DNA from: Rhodoferax sp. UBA5149 | Lineage (GTDB): Bacteria; Pseudomonadota; Gammaproteobacteria; Burkholderiales; Burkholderiaceae_C | Assembly (NCBI RefSeq): GCF_002413825.1 | Contig: NZ_DHXT01000064.1 | Span: 2,699-15,132, forward strand | DNA length: 12,434 bases | Direction: 5' to 3' | In this document: one piece after another, positions 1-5,592 of the stretch | Layout: each line of letters begins with the position of its first letter | How positions within the stretch are numbered: the first letter of the stretch is position 1 | Position numbers and translations under genes: made by a program | The notes under the pieces: generated by a model | The model's input: only the letters and a program-made list of their open reading frames with translations | What the model was told of the DNA's origin: nothing | Database searches by the model: none

Positions 1-254
1 AATTCATACACCGGCATGCCCAGCACGTCGGGTGTGGTGAAGGCAAATATCCCTTGTTTCAAGGACATCGCGTTCATGGCGGTAAAGAAGCCACACACAC
101 CCAAGTAGAAAATAGCCTCCGGTTTGCTGAGTTTGCGGAACGTCACGGCCCACAGCACCAGAAACGCCGCCAGCTTGGCCAGGTTGCCGGGTACCCAGGC
201 AATGATGGCGAGGGCGGCGGGGATCTGCAGCAGGAGAGGGAGGAGCTTGAACAT
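1..254 (-). CDS. Unrecognised integral membrane protein, N-terminal part only
   Basis: The frame is open from an ATG at 254-252 to the left window edge, giving 84 complete codons; the C-terminus lies outside. It begins MFKLLPLLLQIP and holds about three hydrophobic stretches (roughly residues 4-21, 26-40 and 47-62), separated by short polar loops such as FRKLSKPE, so an inner-membrane protein is likely. Codons are GC-rich at the third position, as in real genes of this window. I do not recognise the family and assign no function. No Shine-Dalgarno sequence precedes the ATG. A possible sigma-70 promoter ends so close to it that the mRNA could be leaderless, or the true start could be elsewhere. 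The gene follows the PEP-CTERM gene on the same strand but is separated from it by a strong terminator, so it is probably transcribed on its own. Confidence 0.6.
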   Translation of the reverse strand, partial: MFKLLPLLLQIPAALAIIAWVPGNLAKLAAFLVLWAVTFRKLSKPEAIFYLGVCGFFTAMNAMSLKQGIFAFTTPDVLGMPVYE

Positions 255-257
255 GGC

Positions 258-274
258 TGTAAAAATACCTGACA
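258..274 (-). promoter_or_regulatory. Copy 1 of the TGTC-N8-TTTACA regulator site
   Basis: Read along the minus strand the site is TGTCAGGTATTTTTACA. It differs by one base from the site at 1421-1437 and shares the outer half-sites of the one at 3211-3227. The ends form an imperfect dyad (TGTMA-N7-TKACA). It lies 3 bases from the start codon of the left-edge membrane gene. It overlaps the possible -10 hexamer of that gene, a position more typical of repression than of sigma-54 enhancer activation. I found no sigma-54 promoter at the spacing used by the other two copies. Confidence 0.55.
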
Positions 275-291
275 CCGCCTTGGTTTGTCAA
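262..291 (-). promoter_or_regulatory. Possible sigma-70 promoter of the left-edge membrane gene
   Basis: On the minus strand a perfect TTGACA (291-286) is followed after 18 bases by TATTTT (267-262), a 4-of-6 match to the -10 consensus. It sits directly after the T-run of the terminator of the preceding gene, a sensible place for a new promoter. Transcription would begin near 255, almost at the ATG at 254. The regulator site 258-274 covers its -10 and part of its spacer. Confidence 0.35.
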
Positions 292-292
292 T

Positions 293-323
293 CACAAAAA
301 AACGGCCTCCGAAGAGGCCGTTT
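293..323 (-). terminator. Rho-independent terminator of the PEP-CTERM gene
   Basis: On the minus strand a perfect 10-bp stem (AAACGGCCTC / GAGGCCGTTT, 300-309 with 314-323) closes a TTCG tetraloop flanked by C and G. It runs into a seven-T tract (302-296). It begins 17 bases after the TGA at 342-340. The plus-strand reading has only three T after the stem, so termination should be mainly of minus-strand transcripts. Confidence 0.92.
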
Positions 324-339
324 GCGGTGTTCACTCAAA

Positions 340-1239
340 TCAGGAATTGCGGCGACGACGCGAGGCCGCTAAACCCAAGAGGCCGACGCCAAGCAAAGCG
401 AGGGAGCCTGGCTCGGGCACAACAAAGCCGTTGACTGGGTCGTCAATGCGCAACGCCCATCCACCCCTCGCAGCGGAACCACCCGCGTCCGCTACTGTTG
501 CGCTACAACCAGCGCCCGGCGTGCAAAACGTGTTATTTGTCCGCATATCTGCCGGATCATTGTTAATGAAAGTAAAGCCATTTGTGTCAAAGTTAGGTTG
601 ACCAGCAGCTTCCGTCAACACCGATAAATAGCCCGCTGCGAAACCACTTTGCGGGACAGAAGTGGCAGTAAAAGTGCCATCAACAGTCGTTGTGGTATCG
701 AACGGTGGGCCCAGCAAGTCATCAACGCCCGGCACCCACATCGCAGTAAGCAATGAGATACCCCCGGCTACATTTGAAATGCCGTTGTAGCAAGTCGTGT
801 TCACAGCACAGCCTGCGGCTGCATAACCGCCAAGCCCCTGTCCAAAACCCACATTAGCGGTGGTGGAAAGAAGTGAACCAAACGGGTTGAGAAAGAAGCT
901 TGCCAAGCCGCCGCTCGAAAGCACACGAGCGGAACCACCGAAGCCAGGAAACACGTTGGTAATTGCGATGTTGCTGAACACACCGGTAAGTTCCAACCCA
1001 TCCGTTCCATCAGTCCATAAGGTGTGGTTGCCCGAACCATCCAAAATCGAAGTGACTTTCAAGGCGCCGAAGTTTTCACTACCCGCAACGAGACCGCTTG
1101 TGAATGACTCATAACCCGCCAACTTGATCGAGTAGCTGCCGTCCCAACCAGCGGGGGGGGTCAGGTTCAGAATTGGAACCGCCGCAGCGCCGAAGCTTAC
1201 GGCAGCGCCAAGCGCAAGGGTGAGAAGCTTTAATTTCAT
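340..1239 (-). CDS. PEP-CTERM sorting-domain surface/matrix protein (possibly PepA-like)
   Basis: This is a 299-residue exported protein expected to be sorted by exosortase A and to join the extracellular matrix. Residues 1-20 form a signal peptide (MKLKLLTLAL..., likely cut after AAA at 18-20). The C-terminus is a textbook PEP-CTERM domain: P275-E276-P277, a hydrophobic segment at about 279-293, then RRRR at 294-297. The body is rich in Gly, Ser, Thr and Asn with few charges. Four cysteines form two CX5C pairs (C144/C150 and C239/C245), suggesting disulfides. From memory the body resembles the flocculation-associated PEP-CTERM protein PepA of floc-forming betaproteobacteria, but I could not verify this. 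The ATG has a good ribosome-binding site (AAGGAG, about 6 bases upstream). A sigma-54-type promoter and a terminator bracket it, so it is probably monocistronic. Confidence 0.93.
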   Translation of the reverse strand: MKLKLLTLALGAAVSFGAAAVPILNLTPPAGWDGSYSIKLAGYESFTSGLVAGSENFGALKVTSILDGSGNHTLWTDGTDGLELTGVFSNIAITNVFPGFGGSARVLSSGGLASFFLNPFGSLLSTTANVGFGQGLGGYAAAGCAVNTTCYNGISNVAGGISLLTAMWVPGVDDLLGPPFDTTTTVDGTFTATSVPQSGFAAGYLSVLTEAAGQPNFDTNGFTFINNDPADMRTNNTFCTPGAGCSATVADAGGSAARGGWALRIDDPVNGFVVPEPGSLALLGVGLLGLAASRRRRNS

Positions 1240-1309
1240 GATTTACTCCTTGAGGGATTAAGTTTGGGTACTAACTTAGCAAGGCAAATCGCCTGGCGCC
1301 CTGTCAATA

Positions 1310-1326
1310 TGCATATTGTGTGCCAA
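1310..1326 (-). promoter_or_regulatory. Sigma-54 (-24/-12) promoter of the PEP-CTERM gene
   Basis: Minus strand reads TTGGCAC-ACAAT-ATGCA: the full -24 element, exact GG-N10-GC spacing and a -12 element with one mismatch to TTGCW. Transcription would start near 1299, giving a leader of about 60 bases before the ATG at 1239. RpoN-dependent control through the PrsK/PrsR two-component system is established for PEP-CTERM genes in other bacteria, which fits. Confidence 0.8.
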
Positions 1327-1354
1327 CTTTTGGTGGGTCACTGCAAGTTATTGA

Positions 1355-1367
1355 AATCAAAGGATTT
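1355..1367 (-). promoter_or_regulatory. IHF-like site between the upstream site and the sigma-54 promoter
   Basis: The plus-strand sequence AATCAAAGGATTT matches the IHF consensus WATCAANNNNTTR at all but the last position and sits in an AT-rich stretch. Its centre is 68 bases from the regulator site at 1421-1437 and about 38 bases from the -24 GG. IHF bending between an enhancer and a sigma-54 promoter is a well-known arrangement. Confidence 0.55.
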
Positions 1368-1420
1368 TTTAAATTGTCGTGGGCTGCTGCGGGAGAATGG
1401 CGAACCTTATGGGGCGCAAC

Positions 1421-1437
1421 TGTAAAAATAGCTGACA
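1421..1437 (-). promoter_or_regulatory. Copy 2 of the TGTC-N8-TTTACA site: candidate UAS for the PEP-CTERM gene
   Basis: Along the minus strand it reads TGTCAGCTATTTTTACA, one base different from the copy at 258-274. Its centre is about 130 bases upstream of the predicted sigma-54 start, the usual range for an enhancer-binding protein. PrsR is the expected binder by analogy; this is inference. The remainder of the intergenic stretch 1240-1475 holds nothing else I can support. Confidence 0.65.
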
Positions 1438-1475
1438 GACGCGGTGTGAATCCAGAAGTGAGGAGCCCAAACTCG

Positions 1476-3071
1476 TTATCGGTAACGCCCGGGCGCCATC
1501 AGGTCGTGTGGATCAAGGTCTTTGCGCAGGCGGCTGTGGAACGTCCTGGAGTCGGTTTGCAGGGCCGCCAGTGTCTGCATGGTGTTGACCCCCACTCGGT
1601 ACGGAAACCATCCATTTGCCCGGCCAGTCTCCAAAAGCTCTTTGTCGCAGGCTTGAGCGGCGGCAAGGGCCGCGGGTTGATTCAGTTCAAATAGCAGAGG
1701 TACCGTGCTGTCAAACAATTTGTCGCTGATCGATGTCAAGGTGATCAGGGGCTCAAAGCCGTGTTGGGTTGCAATCCGCTTCACCATGTCCACATAAGCA
1801 CGGACGCCGACCGGTCGCATGGGCACCAGCGGGGCGTACCACATGAGGCCGCAGCCATCGCGTGAGGGGTTTTTCAGAAGGCCTTTCTGGGTTTTCGGGT
1901 TGCGCCAGTAGACCAGCGGCATCGCTGTTTCGTTCGGGCGGCCCGCGACCAGCTCCAACGATTGCGCCAGCGTTGCCGTCATGTTGACCAGGCGTTTGCC
2001 TGCGGCGCCAGGAATCCATTTTGCAATTTTGGCCAGGGTCTTTGCCCGGCCCGGTGAGAGAAACAACATGCGGCTGGCCACGCCAGACAGCGCCGCTTTC
2101 ATTTCTTTTTGTGCCGCTGCCACGGTCCGCCTGGTTCCGTACAGTGTGGCAAAAGCGGTCCACGGCATGATCTGGTACTGTCGCCCCAGTTGCTGAATCA
2201 CGGCGGAAGGAATCAGGCCATCCGGGCCCAACTGGTTGGACGGAAACGGCGCTGACATGCTCAGTACCCGATGCTGGTTCATCAGGTTAATGGCGCCCAA
2301 GGTGCCCGGCAGTTTGGTGAGCGTGGAGCGAATGGCTGCAACGGCGGGCTCCAGCAAGGCGTCATCGTTCAAGCTAAAAAAGCAGACTTTGACGCACTCG
2401 GGTCGGCGTGACAACACGATGGACATGCGGGTCACGATGCCAAACCCCCCTTGTGTGAAAAGCCCGGCTGAATACGGGCCAATGCCCCATTTGAATAGCC
2501 GTGCCAGGTCTTCGCCTCCGGCCTCCCTCAGCGCGGTGCGGTACAAGCTGCCATCTGGCAGGACGGCCTCCAGGTCGGTCACCGCGCCAAAGTGGTCCAC
2601 ATGGGGTGTGACGCCATAGCCGCGCTCCAGTGCATTGCCAACCAGACTGCAGCTGGGCCCGGCGCCAGTGACGGGTACCAGGTAGGGGTGATTTCCAGTA
2701 TCCAGGTAGTCAGCCAGCATGCCCTGCGTCACACCCGGCTCCAGCGTGACCACGCCTAACTCGGCGTCGAAAGCAATGATCTTCTTGAGGGCTGACAAAT
2801 CAAGGATGACGCAGCCGTCACGCGCTGGCAGGGCCGCGCCGTAGCCCCAGTTTTTCCCTGTGCTGATGGGGTAAACCGGTACTTGATGCCTGTCTGCGAT
2901 ACGCATGACATCTTGCAGGCTGGTACTGTCTTCGATTCGCAGGGCGGCCGGAATGTGTCTTTGCGCGCCGGTCGTATCGGCGCCGTAAGCTGCCACGACG
3001 GCCTCGCCGAGCAGCACTTGCGACGCTCCGAGGAGCGTTTGCCACTGATTGATGGCCAACGGTAGATCCAT
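1476..3071 (-). CDS. FAD-binding oxidase of the vanillyl-alcohol oxidase / p-cresol methylhydroxylase family
   Basis: This is a 531-residue flavoprotein predicted to oxidise a phenolic or other alcohol-type substrate; the substrate cannot be read from sequence. The N-terminal PCMH-type FAD domain shows the family pattern ISTGKNWGYGAALP (about residues 70-83), then an EPGVT segment, then GNALERGYGVTPHVDHFG. The C-terminal substrate domain shows GLMWYAPLVPM and a Y491-R492 pair in GWFPYRVG, like the Tyr-Arg pair near the VAO active site. It ends LDPHDLMAPGRYR, as the family does. The ATG at 3071 is chosen because AGGGAG lies 6 bases upstream; the in-frame TTG at 3095 has no ribosome-binding site. 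No signal peptide is seen. It stands alone between the PEP-CTERM and PilZ genes, with no cytochrome partner visible, so a link to polysaccharide synthesis is unproven. Confidence 0.88.
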   Translation of the reverse strand: MDLPLAINQWQTLLGASQVLLGEAVVAAYGADTTGAQRHIPAALRIEDSTSLQDVMRIADRHQVPVYPISTGKNWGYGAALPARDGCVILDLSALKKIIAFDAELGVVTLEPGVTQGMLADYLDTGNHPYLVPVTGAGPSCSLVGNALERGYGVTPHVDHFGAVTDLEAVLPDGSLYRTALREAGGEDLARLFKWGIGPYSAGLFTQGGFGIVTRMSIVLSRRPECVKVCFFSLNDDALLEPAVAAIRSTLTKLPGTLGAINLMNQHRVLSMSAPFPSNQLGPDGLIPSAVIQQLGRQYQIMPWTAFATLYGTRRTVAAAQKEMKAALSGVASRMLFLSPGRAKTLAKIAKWIPGAAGKRLVNMTATLAQSLELVAGRPNETAMPLVYWRNPKTQKGLLKNPSRDGCGLMWYAPLVPMRPVGVRAYVDMVKRIATQHGFEPLITLTSISDKLFDSTVPLLFELNQPAALAAAQACDKELLETGRANGWFPYRVGVNTMQTLAALQTDSRTFHSRLRKDLDPHDLMAPGRYR

Positions 3072-3107
3072 TGCGAACTCCCTGGTTTGTTTCAACTTTA
3101 TCAGTCT

Positions 3108-3140
3108 ACTGGCTACGCCAGTTTTATTGTTGAATCAATA
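3108..3140. repeat. Two adjacent inverted repeats upstream of the oxidase gene
   Basis: ACTGGC-TAC-GCCAGT (3108-3122) is a perfect 6-bp dyad with a 3-base centre. TATTG-N6-CAATA (3125-3140) follows at once. They lie 37-69 bases upstream of the oxidase ATG, where operators or leader hairpins are found. No convincing promoter hexamers accompany them. Function is unknown. Confidence 0.4.
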
Positions 3141-3210
3141 GCAGATGTTACGCGCCACTGTGAATCTAGCGTTGAGTCGGGTCACTGCTGCGTCCTGCGA
3201 TGCAGGGCAG

Positions 3211-3227
3211 TGTCGGATTGATTTACA
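3211..3227 (+). promoter_or_regulatory. Copy 3 of the TGTC-N8-TTTACA site: candidate UAS for the PilZ gene
   Basis: TGTCGGATTGATTTACA matches the other two copies (read in the direction of transcription) at 12 of 17 positions, including all of TGTC and TTTACA. Its centre lies about 106 bases before the -24 GG of the sigma-54-like promoter at 3323-3339, against about 105 for the PEP-CTERM gene. Confidence 0.55.
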
Positions 3228-3255
3228 GATGAGTGTAATTTTTGACTCAAGTCAA
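3223..3255. repeat. Two close inverted repeats upstream of the PilZ gene
   Basis: TTACA-GATGAG-TGTAA (3223-3238) and TTGACT-CA-AGTCAA (3242-3255) are dyads that overlap or abut the UAS copy at 3211-3227. They may be a second regulator site or another operator; I cannot say which protein would bind. Confidence 0.4.
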
Positions 3256-3280
3256 TACCGGGTGCATCCATAAATAGCTG

Positions 3281-3293
3281 CAAGTTGTTGATT
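3281..3293 (+). promoter_or_regulatory. IHF-like site upstream of the PilZ gene
   Basis: CAAGTTGTTGATT is a perfect match to the IHF consensus on the minus strand (AATCAA-N4-TTG). Its centre is 68 bases after the UAS centre and about 38 bases before the -24 GG, in the same orientation and at the same spacing as in the PEP-CTERM promoter. Confidence 0.55.
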
Positions 3294-3322
3294 TGTCACG
3301 GCTACTGAGTTTTTGGTCGCTC

Positions 3323-3339
3323 CAGGCACAGTTCATGCT
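3323..3339 (+). promoter_or_regulatory. Sigma-54-like promoter of the PilZ gene
   Basis: CAGGCAC-AGTTC-ATGCT keeps GGCAC, the exact GG-N10-GC spacing and the ATGC form of the -12 element also seen in the PEP-CTERM promoter. The two bases before GG do not fit the consensus. The start would be near 3350, leaving a leader of about 70 bases. On its own the match is moderate; the shared upstream layout raises confidence. The rest of the intergenic region 3072-3420 shows only the dyads listed separately and a small CCTGC-GAT-GCAGG hairpin at 3194-3206. Confidence 0.55.
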
Positions 3340-3420
3340 TGCTTAGTGGCTGACTAGTCTCGCCTGCACCGCGTCGGATATTGCAGTTTTTCGTAGCGTG
3401 ATCGCTGATGTTGTTGAGCC

Positions 3421-3780
3421 ATGAAGCATATAAAAACTCAAAGCAAAACGTCAAATTTGAAATATGAGCGGGGCGCTGATCGATTCGATACCGAGTTGCC
3501 TGTCGATATCGGCGGCATTCAGGGTTTGACCCGCAACATCAGTGCGAGCGGCATTTATTTCGAAACTGAAACGACGCAAGAGCCCGGTCCGCGCGTGAAC
3601 TTCACGGTTGAGGTGAATGTTCGGGGTCAGAGGCTAAAGCTGGTATGCGAGGGCGAAGTGGTTCGAGTGGGTCGCAATGACGGTGTGTTGGGCATCGCCG
3701 CCAAGCTACTGAGTTCCTTTTTTTCCGATGCCGCGGAAGTCATTGACGCCAACTCAAGCGTCAAGGCTGGCATACATTAA
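3421..3780 (+). CDS. PilZ-domain protein, predicted c-di-GMP binding
   Basis: This is a 119-residue single-domain cytosolic protein. Both halves of the c-di-GMP-binding signature are present: R17-x3-R21 in ERGADRF and N39-x-S41-x2-G44 in RNISASG. A beta-strand-rich PilZ barrel follows to about residue 100 (GIYFETE, VNFTVEV, LVCEGEVVRVG, LGIAAKLL). It is therefore likely to sense c-di-GMP and pass the signal to a partner, plausibly the polysaccharide machinery, as PilZ proteins do in other exopolysaccharide systems; the partner is unknown. The ATG has only a poor ribosome-binding site. It is 37 bases ahead of the sugar-nucleotide epimerase and probably co-transcribed with it. Upstream lies a sigma-54-type promoter region matching that of the PEP-CTERM gene. 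Confidence 0.9.
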   Translation: MKHIKTQSKTSNLKYERGADRFDTELPVDIGGIQGLTRNISASGIYFETETTQEPGPRVNFTVEVNVRGQRLKLVCEGEVVRVGRNDGVLGIAAKLLSSFFSDAAEVIDANSSVKAGIH

Positions 3781-3817
3781 GATCGGTCCGAATTGACTAG
3801 GTATCGAACATCGGGCT

Positions 3818-4825
3818 ATGAAAATACTATTGACGGGGGCGGCGGGCTTCATTGGCATGACCACCGCACTGCGCTTGCTGGCGCGCGGGGACGAGGTGTT
3901 TGGGCTGGACAACCTCAACGACTATTACGACGTCACCCTTAAAGAAAATCGCCTTAATCGGCTTACGCCCCACGCGGGTTTTCGCTTCATCAAAATGGAC
4001 GTGGCCGATCGGCAGGGGATGGCCCAGCTCTTTGCCGCTGAAAAATTTGATCGCGTCATTCACCTTGCCGCCCAAGCGGGAGTGCGCTATTCCCTGCAAA
4101 ATCCGCACGCGTATATTGACAGCAACATTGTTGGTTTTACGAACATCCTGGAGGGCTGTCGCCACACACGAGTTCAGCATCTGGTTTACGCGTCAAGTTC
4201 CAGTGTTTACGGCGGCAACACCAAAATGCCGTTTTCCGAACACGATAGCGTGGATCACCCGGTCAGCTTGTACGCCGCCACCAAGAAGGCCAATGAATTG
4301 ATGGCCCACACCTACAGTCATCTGTATGGCCTGCCTACCACCGGTCTGCGCTTCTTCACTGTCTATGGTCCCTGGGGTCGACCCGATATGGCCTTGTTTT
4401 TGTTCACCAAGGCCATTTTGGAGGAGCGCCCGATCGACGTTTTCAACTACGGGAAAATGCAGCGAGACTTCACTTTTGTGGACGATATCGTCGAAGGGGT
4501 CATTCGCGTACTGGATCGTGCTGCGGTAGCCAATCCCGCCTATGACGCTGTCAACGCCGACCCGGCCACCAGCAATGTGCCTTACAGGGTGTTCAACATT
4601 GGCAACAACAATCCGGTGCCACTGCTCGATTTCATCGCCTGTATCGAAGAGGCGCTGGGTAGAAAAGCCGAAAAAAACCTGTTGCCCTTGCAGGCTGGCG
4701 ATGTGCCCGCCACCTATGCCAATACCGACGCCTTGAACGAATGGGTCGGATTTGTTCCCGGCACCAGCATTGAGCAAGGCGTTGGCCGCTTTGTGGCCTG
4801 GTACCGTGACTATTACAGGGTGTAG
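3818..4825 (+). CDS. NAD-dependent sugar-nucleotide epimerase, UDP-glucuronate 4-epimerase type
   Basis: This 335-residue short-chain dehydrogenase/reductase-fold enzyme is predicted to interconvert UDP-glucuronate and UDP-galacturonate, or a close substrate, supplying an acidic sugar for the exopolysaccharide. The NAD-binding GAAGFIG (residues 7-13) begins a Rossmann fold. D31 ends the second strand. The family stretch GLDNLNDYYD follows, then LAAQAGVRYS. The catalytic triad is a serine near S127 in ASSSSVYG plus Y152-x3-K156 in LYAATKKANE. The RFFTVYGPWGRPDMA and QRDFTFVDDIVEG motifs are typical of the LspL/CapI-type 4-epimerases. The length is normal for these. UDP-GlcNAc 4-epimerase activity cannot be excluded. 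It follows the PilZ gene closely and ends 27 bases from the convergent phosphatase gene. Confidence 0.9.
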   Translation: MKILLTGAAGFIGMTTALRLLARGDEVFGLDNLNDYYDVTLKENRLNRLTPHAGFRFIKMDVADRQGMAQLFAAEKFDRVIHLAAQAGVRYSLQNPHAYIDSNIVGFTNILEGCRHTRVQHLVYASSSSVYGGNTKMPFSEHDSVDHPVSLYAATKKANELMAHTYSHLYGLPTTGLRFFTVYGPWGRPDMALFLFTKAILEERPIDVFNYGKMQRDFTFVDDIVEGVIRVLDRAAVANPAYDAVNADPATSNVPYRVFNIGNNNPVPLLDFIACIEEALGRKAEKNLLPLQAGDVPATYANTDALNEWVGFVPGTSIEQGVGRFVAWYRDYYRV

Positions 4826-4852
4826 CTTGACCATCGTCCAAGACCGCCATTG

Positions 4853-5314
4853 TTACGTCCCTTGCTTGATGAACCCCTTGATACCAGCCTCACACAGTTC
4901 CAGCACTCGCTCGAACCCTTGTGCATTACCGTAATAGGGGTCAGGCACTTCGGTTTCATTCAGATCTACTGCAAAATCCAGAAACAATCGCAACTTGCTG
5001 GAATGCTCTGGCGGACACAGTCGCCGCAGATCGGCCAAATTGCTGCCGTCCATCGCTAAAATCAAGTCAAAGTGCTGAAAATCATGCGGAGTAATTCTGC
5101 GTGAACGGTTGCGTCCCACGTCATACCCATGGCGCGTTAGCGTAGCCTGAGCTCGCGAGTCGGGTCGCTCGCCCAGGTGGTGAGCATGGGTGCCAGCCGA
5201 ATCAAACTTCAATTGCTGCGAAAGCCCGGCATCGGCAGCCAGCCTATGGGCGACGGATTGTGCCATCGGAGATCGGCAAATATTGCCCATGCACACCATC
5301 AACAAGTTTGTCAT
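4853..5314 (-). CDS. Low-molecular-weight protein-tyrosine phosphatase (Wzb/Etp type)
   Basis: This is a 153-residue cytosolic phosphatase. The P-loop C8-x5-R14-S15 (CMGNICRS) starts almost at the N-terminus and the general-acid loop D125-P-Y-Y is near the C-terminus, both in the normal places. In capsule systems such enzymes dephosphorylate the BY-kinase tyrosine cluster and the sugar enzymes it modifies. Here the likely partner is the kinase at 7891-8787. The ATG at 5314 is chosen because it places the P-loop correctly; the in-frame TTG at 5389 would add a 25-residue extension absent from the family. No clear ribosome-binding site is visible. The gene is divergent from the export operon and convergent with the epimerase (27-base gap, no obvious terminator). 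Confidence 0.93.
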   Translation of the reverse strand: MTNLLMVCMGNICRSPMAQSVAHRLAADAGLSQQLKFDSAGTHAHHLGERPDSRAQATLTRHGYDVGRNRSRRITPHDFQHFDLILAMDGSNLADLRRLCPPEHSSKLRLFLDFAVDLNETEVPDPYYGNAQGFERVLELCEAGIKGFIKQGT

Positions 5315-5513
5315 AGCGTTTGATTTTATTGCGGTCACAATCCCAACGTTCAGCCCGGTGGCTCCCTGTGCATGTGAGTCCTTGCCCAAATAGGGGAGAA
5401 AGCGACCTCTATAATTTTAATCTTGGTAAAGCCTGCGACGCGGTTACAAGTCTCTTGAGAAATATCAAGCTATTTAGAGCGGCTCAGTGCAGACTACAAC
5501 GCACGATTTGCAC

Positions 5514-5541
5514 TTGACCGTTTAAGCAGACGAGCTGTATT
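5514..5541 (+). promoter_or_regulatory. Possible sigma-70 promoter of the exopolysaccharide operon
   Basis: TTGACC (5514-5519), a 16-base spacer and TGTATT (5536-5541) lie about 50 bases before the TTG start of the export-protein gene. Both hexamers are imperfect. No GG-N10-GC sigma-54 element and no copy of the TGTC-N8-TTTACA site was found in 5315-5592, so this operon seems to be controlled differently from the PEP-CTERM and PilZ genes. Confidence 0.3.
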
Positions 5542-5592
5542 TTTTGGTCTCGCGCCGAACGGGTACATTCAACTTGTATATGGGGATACGTC

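Noticed and set aside
1302..1307. Perfect TTGACA (minus strand) upstream of the PEP-CTERM gene, as a sigma-70 -35 box
   Set aside because: No acceptable -10 hexamer follows at 16-19 bases, and it falls between the -12 element and the predicted start of the much better sigma-54 promoter.
3072..3095. TTG at 3095 as the start of the FAD oxidase (8 extra residues)
   Set aside because: It has no ribosome-binding site, whereas the ATG at 3071 has AGGGAG at ideal spacing.
3234..3250. TGTAATTTTTGACTCAA as a further copy of the regulator site
   Set aside because: One half-site (TGTAA) is present but the partner half does not match TKACA at the required spacing; 3211-3227 is the better match.
5315..5389. 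TTG at 5389 as the start of the tyrosine phosphatase (25 extra residues)
   Set aside because: The family begins only a few residues before the CX5R loop, which the ATG at 5314 gives exactly; the extension has no ribosome-binding site.
5410..5415. TATAAT hexamer upstream of the export-protein gene as a -10 box
   Set aside because: No -35 hexamer at suitable spacing and no extended -10 TG; it lies far from the start codon. A weak alternative nearer the gene is listed instead.
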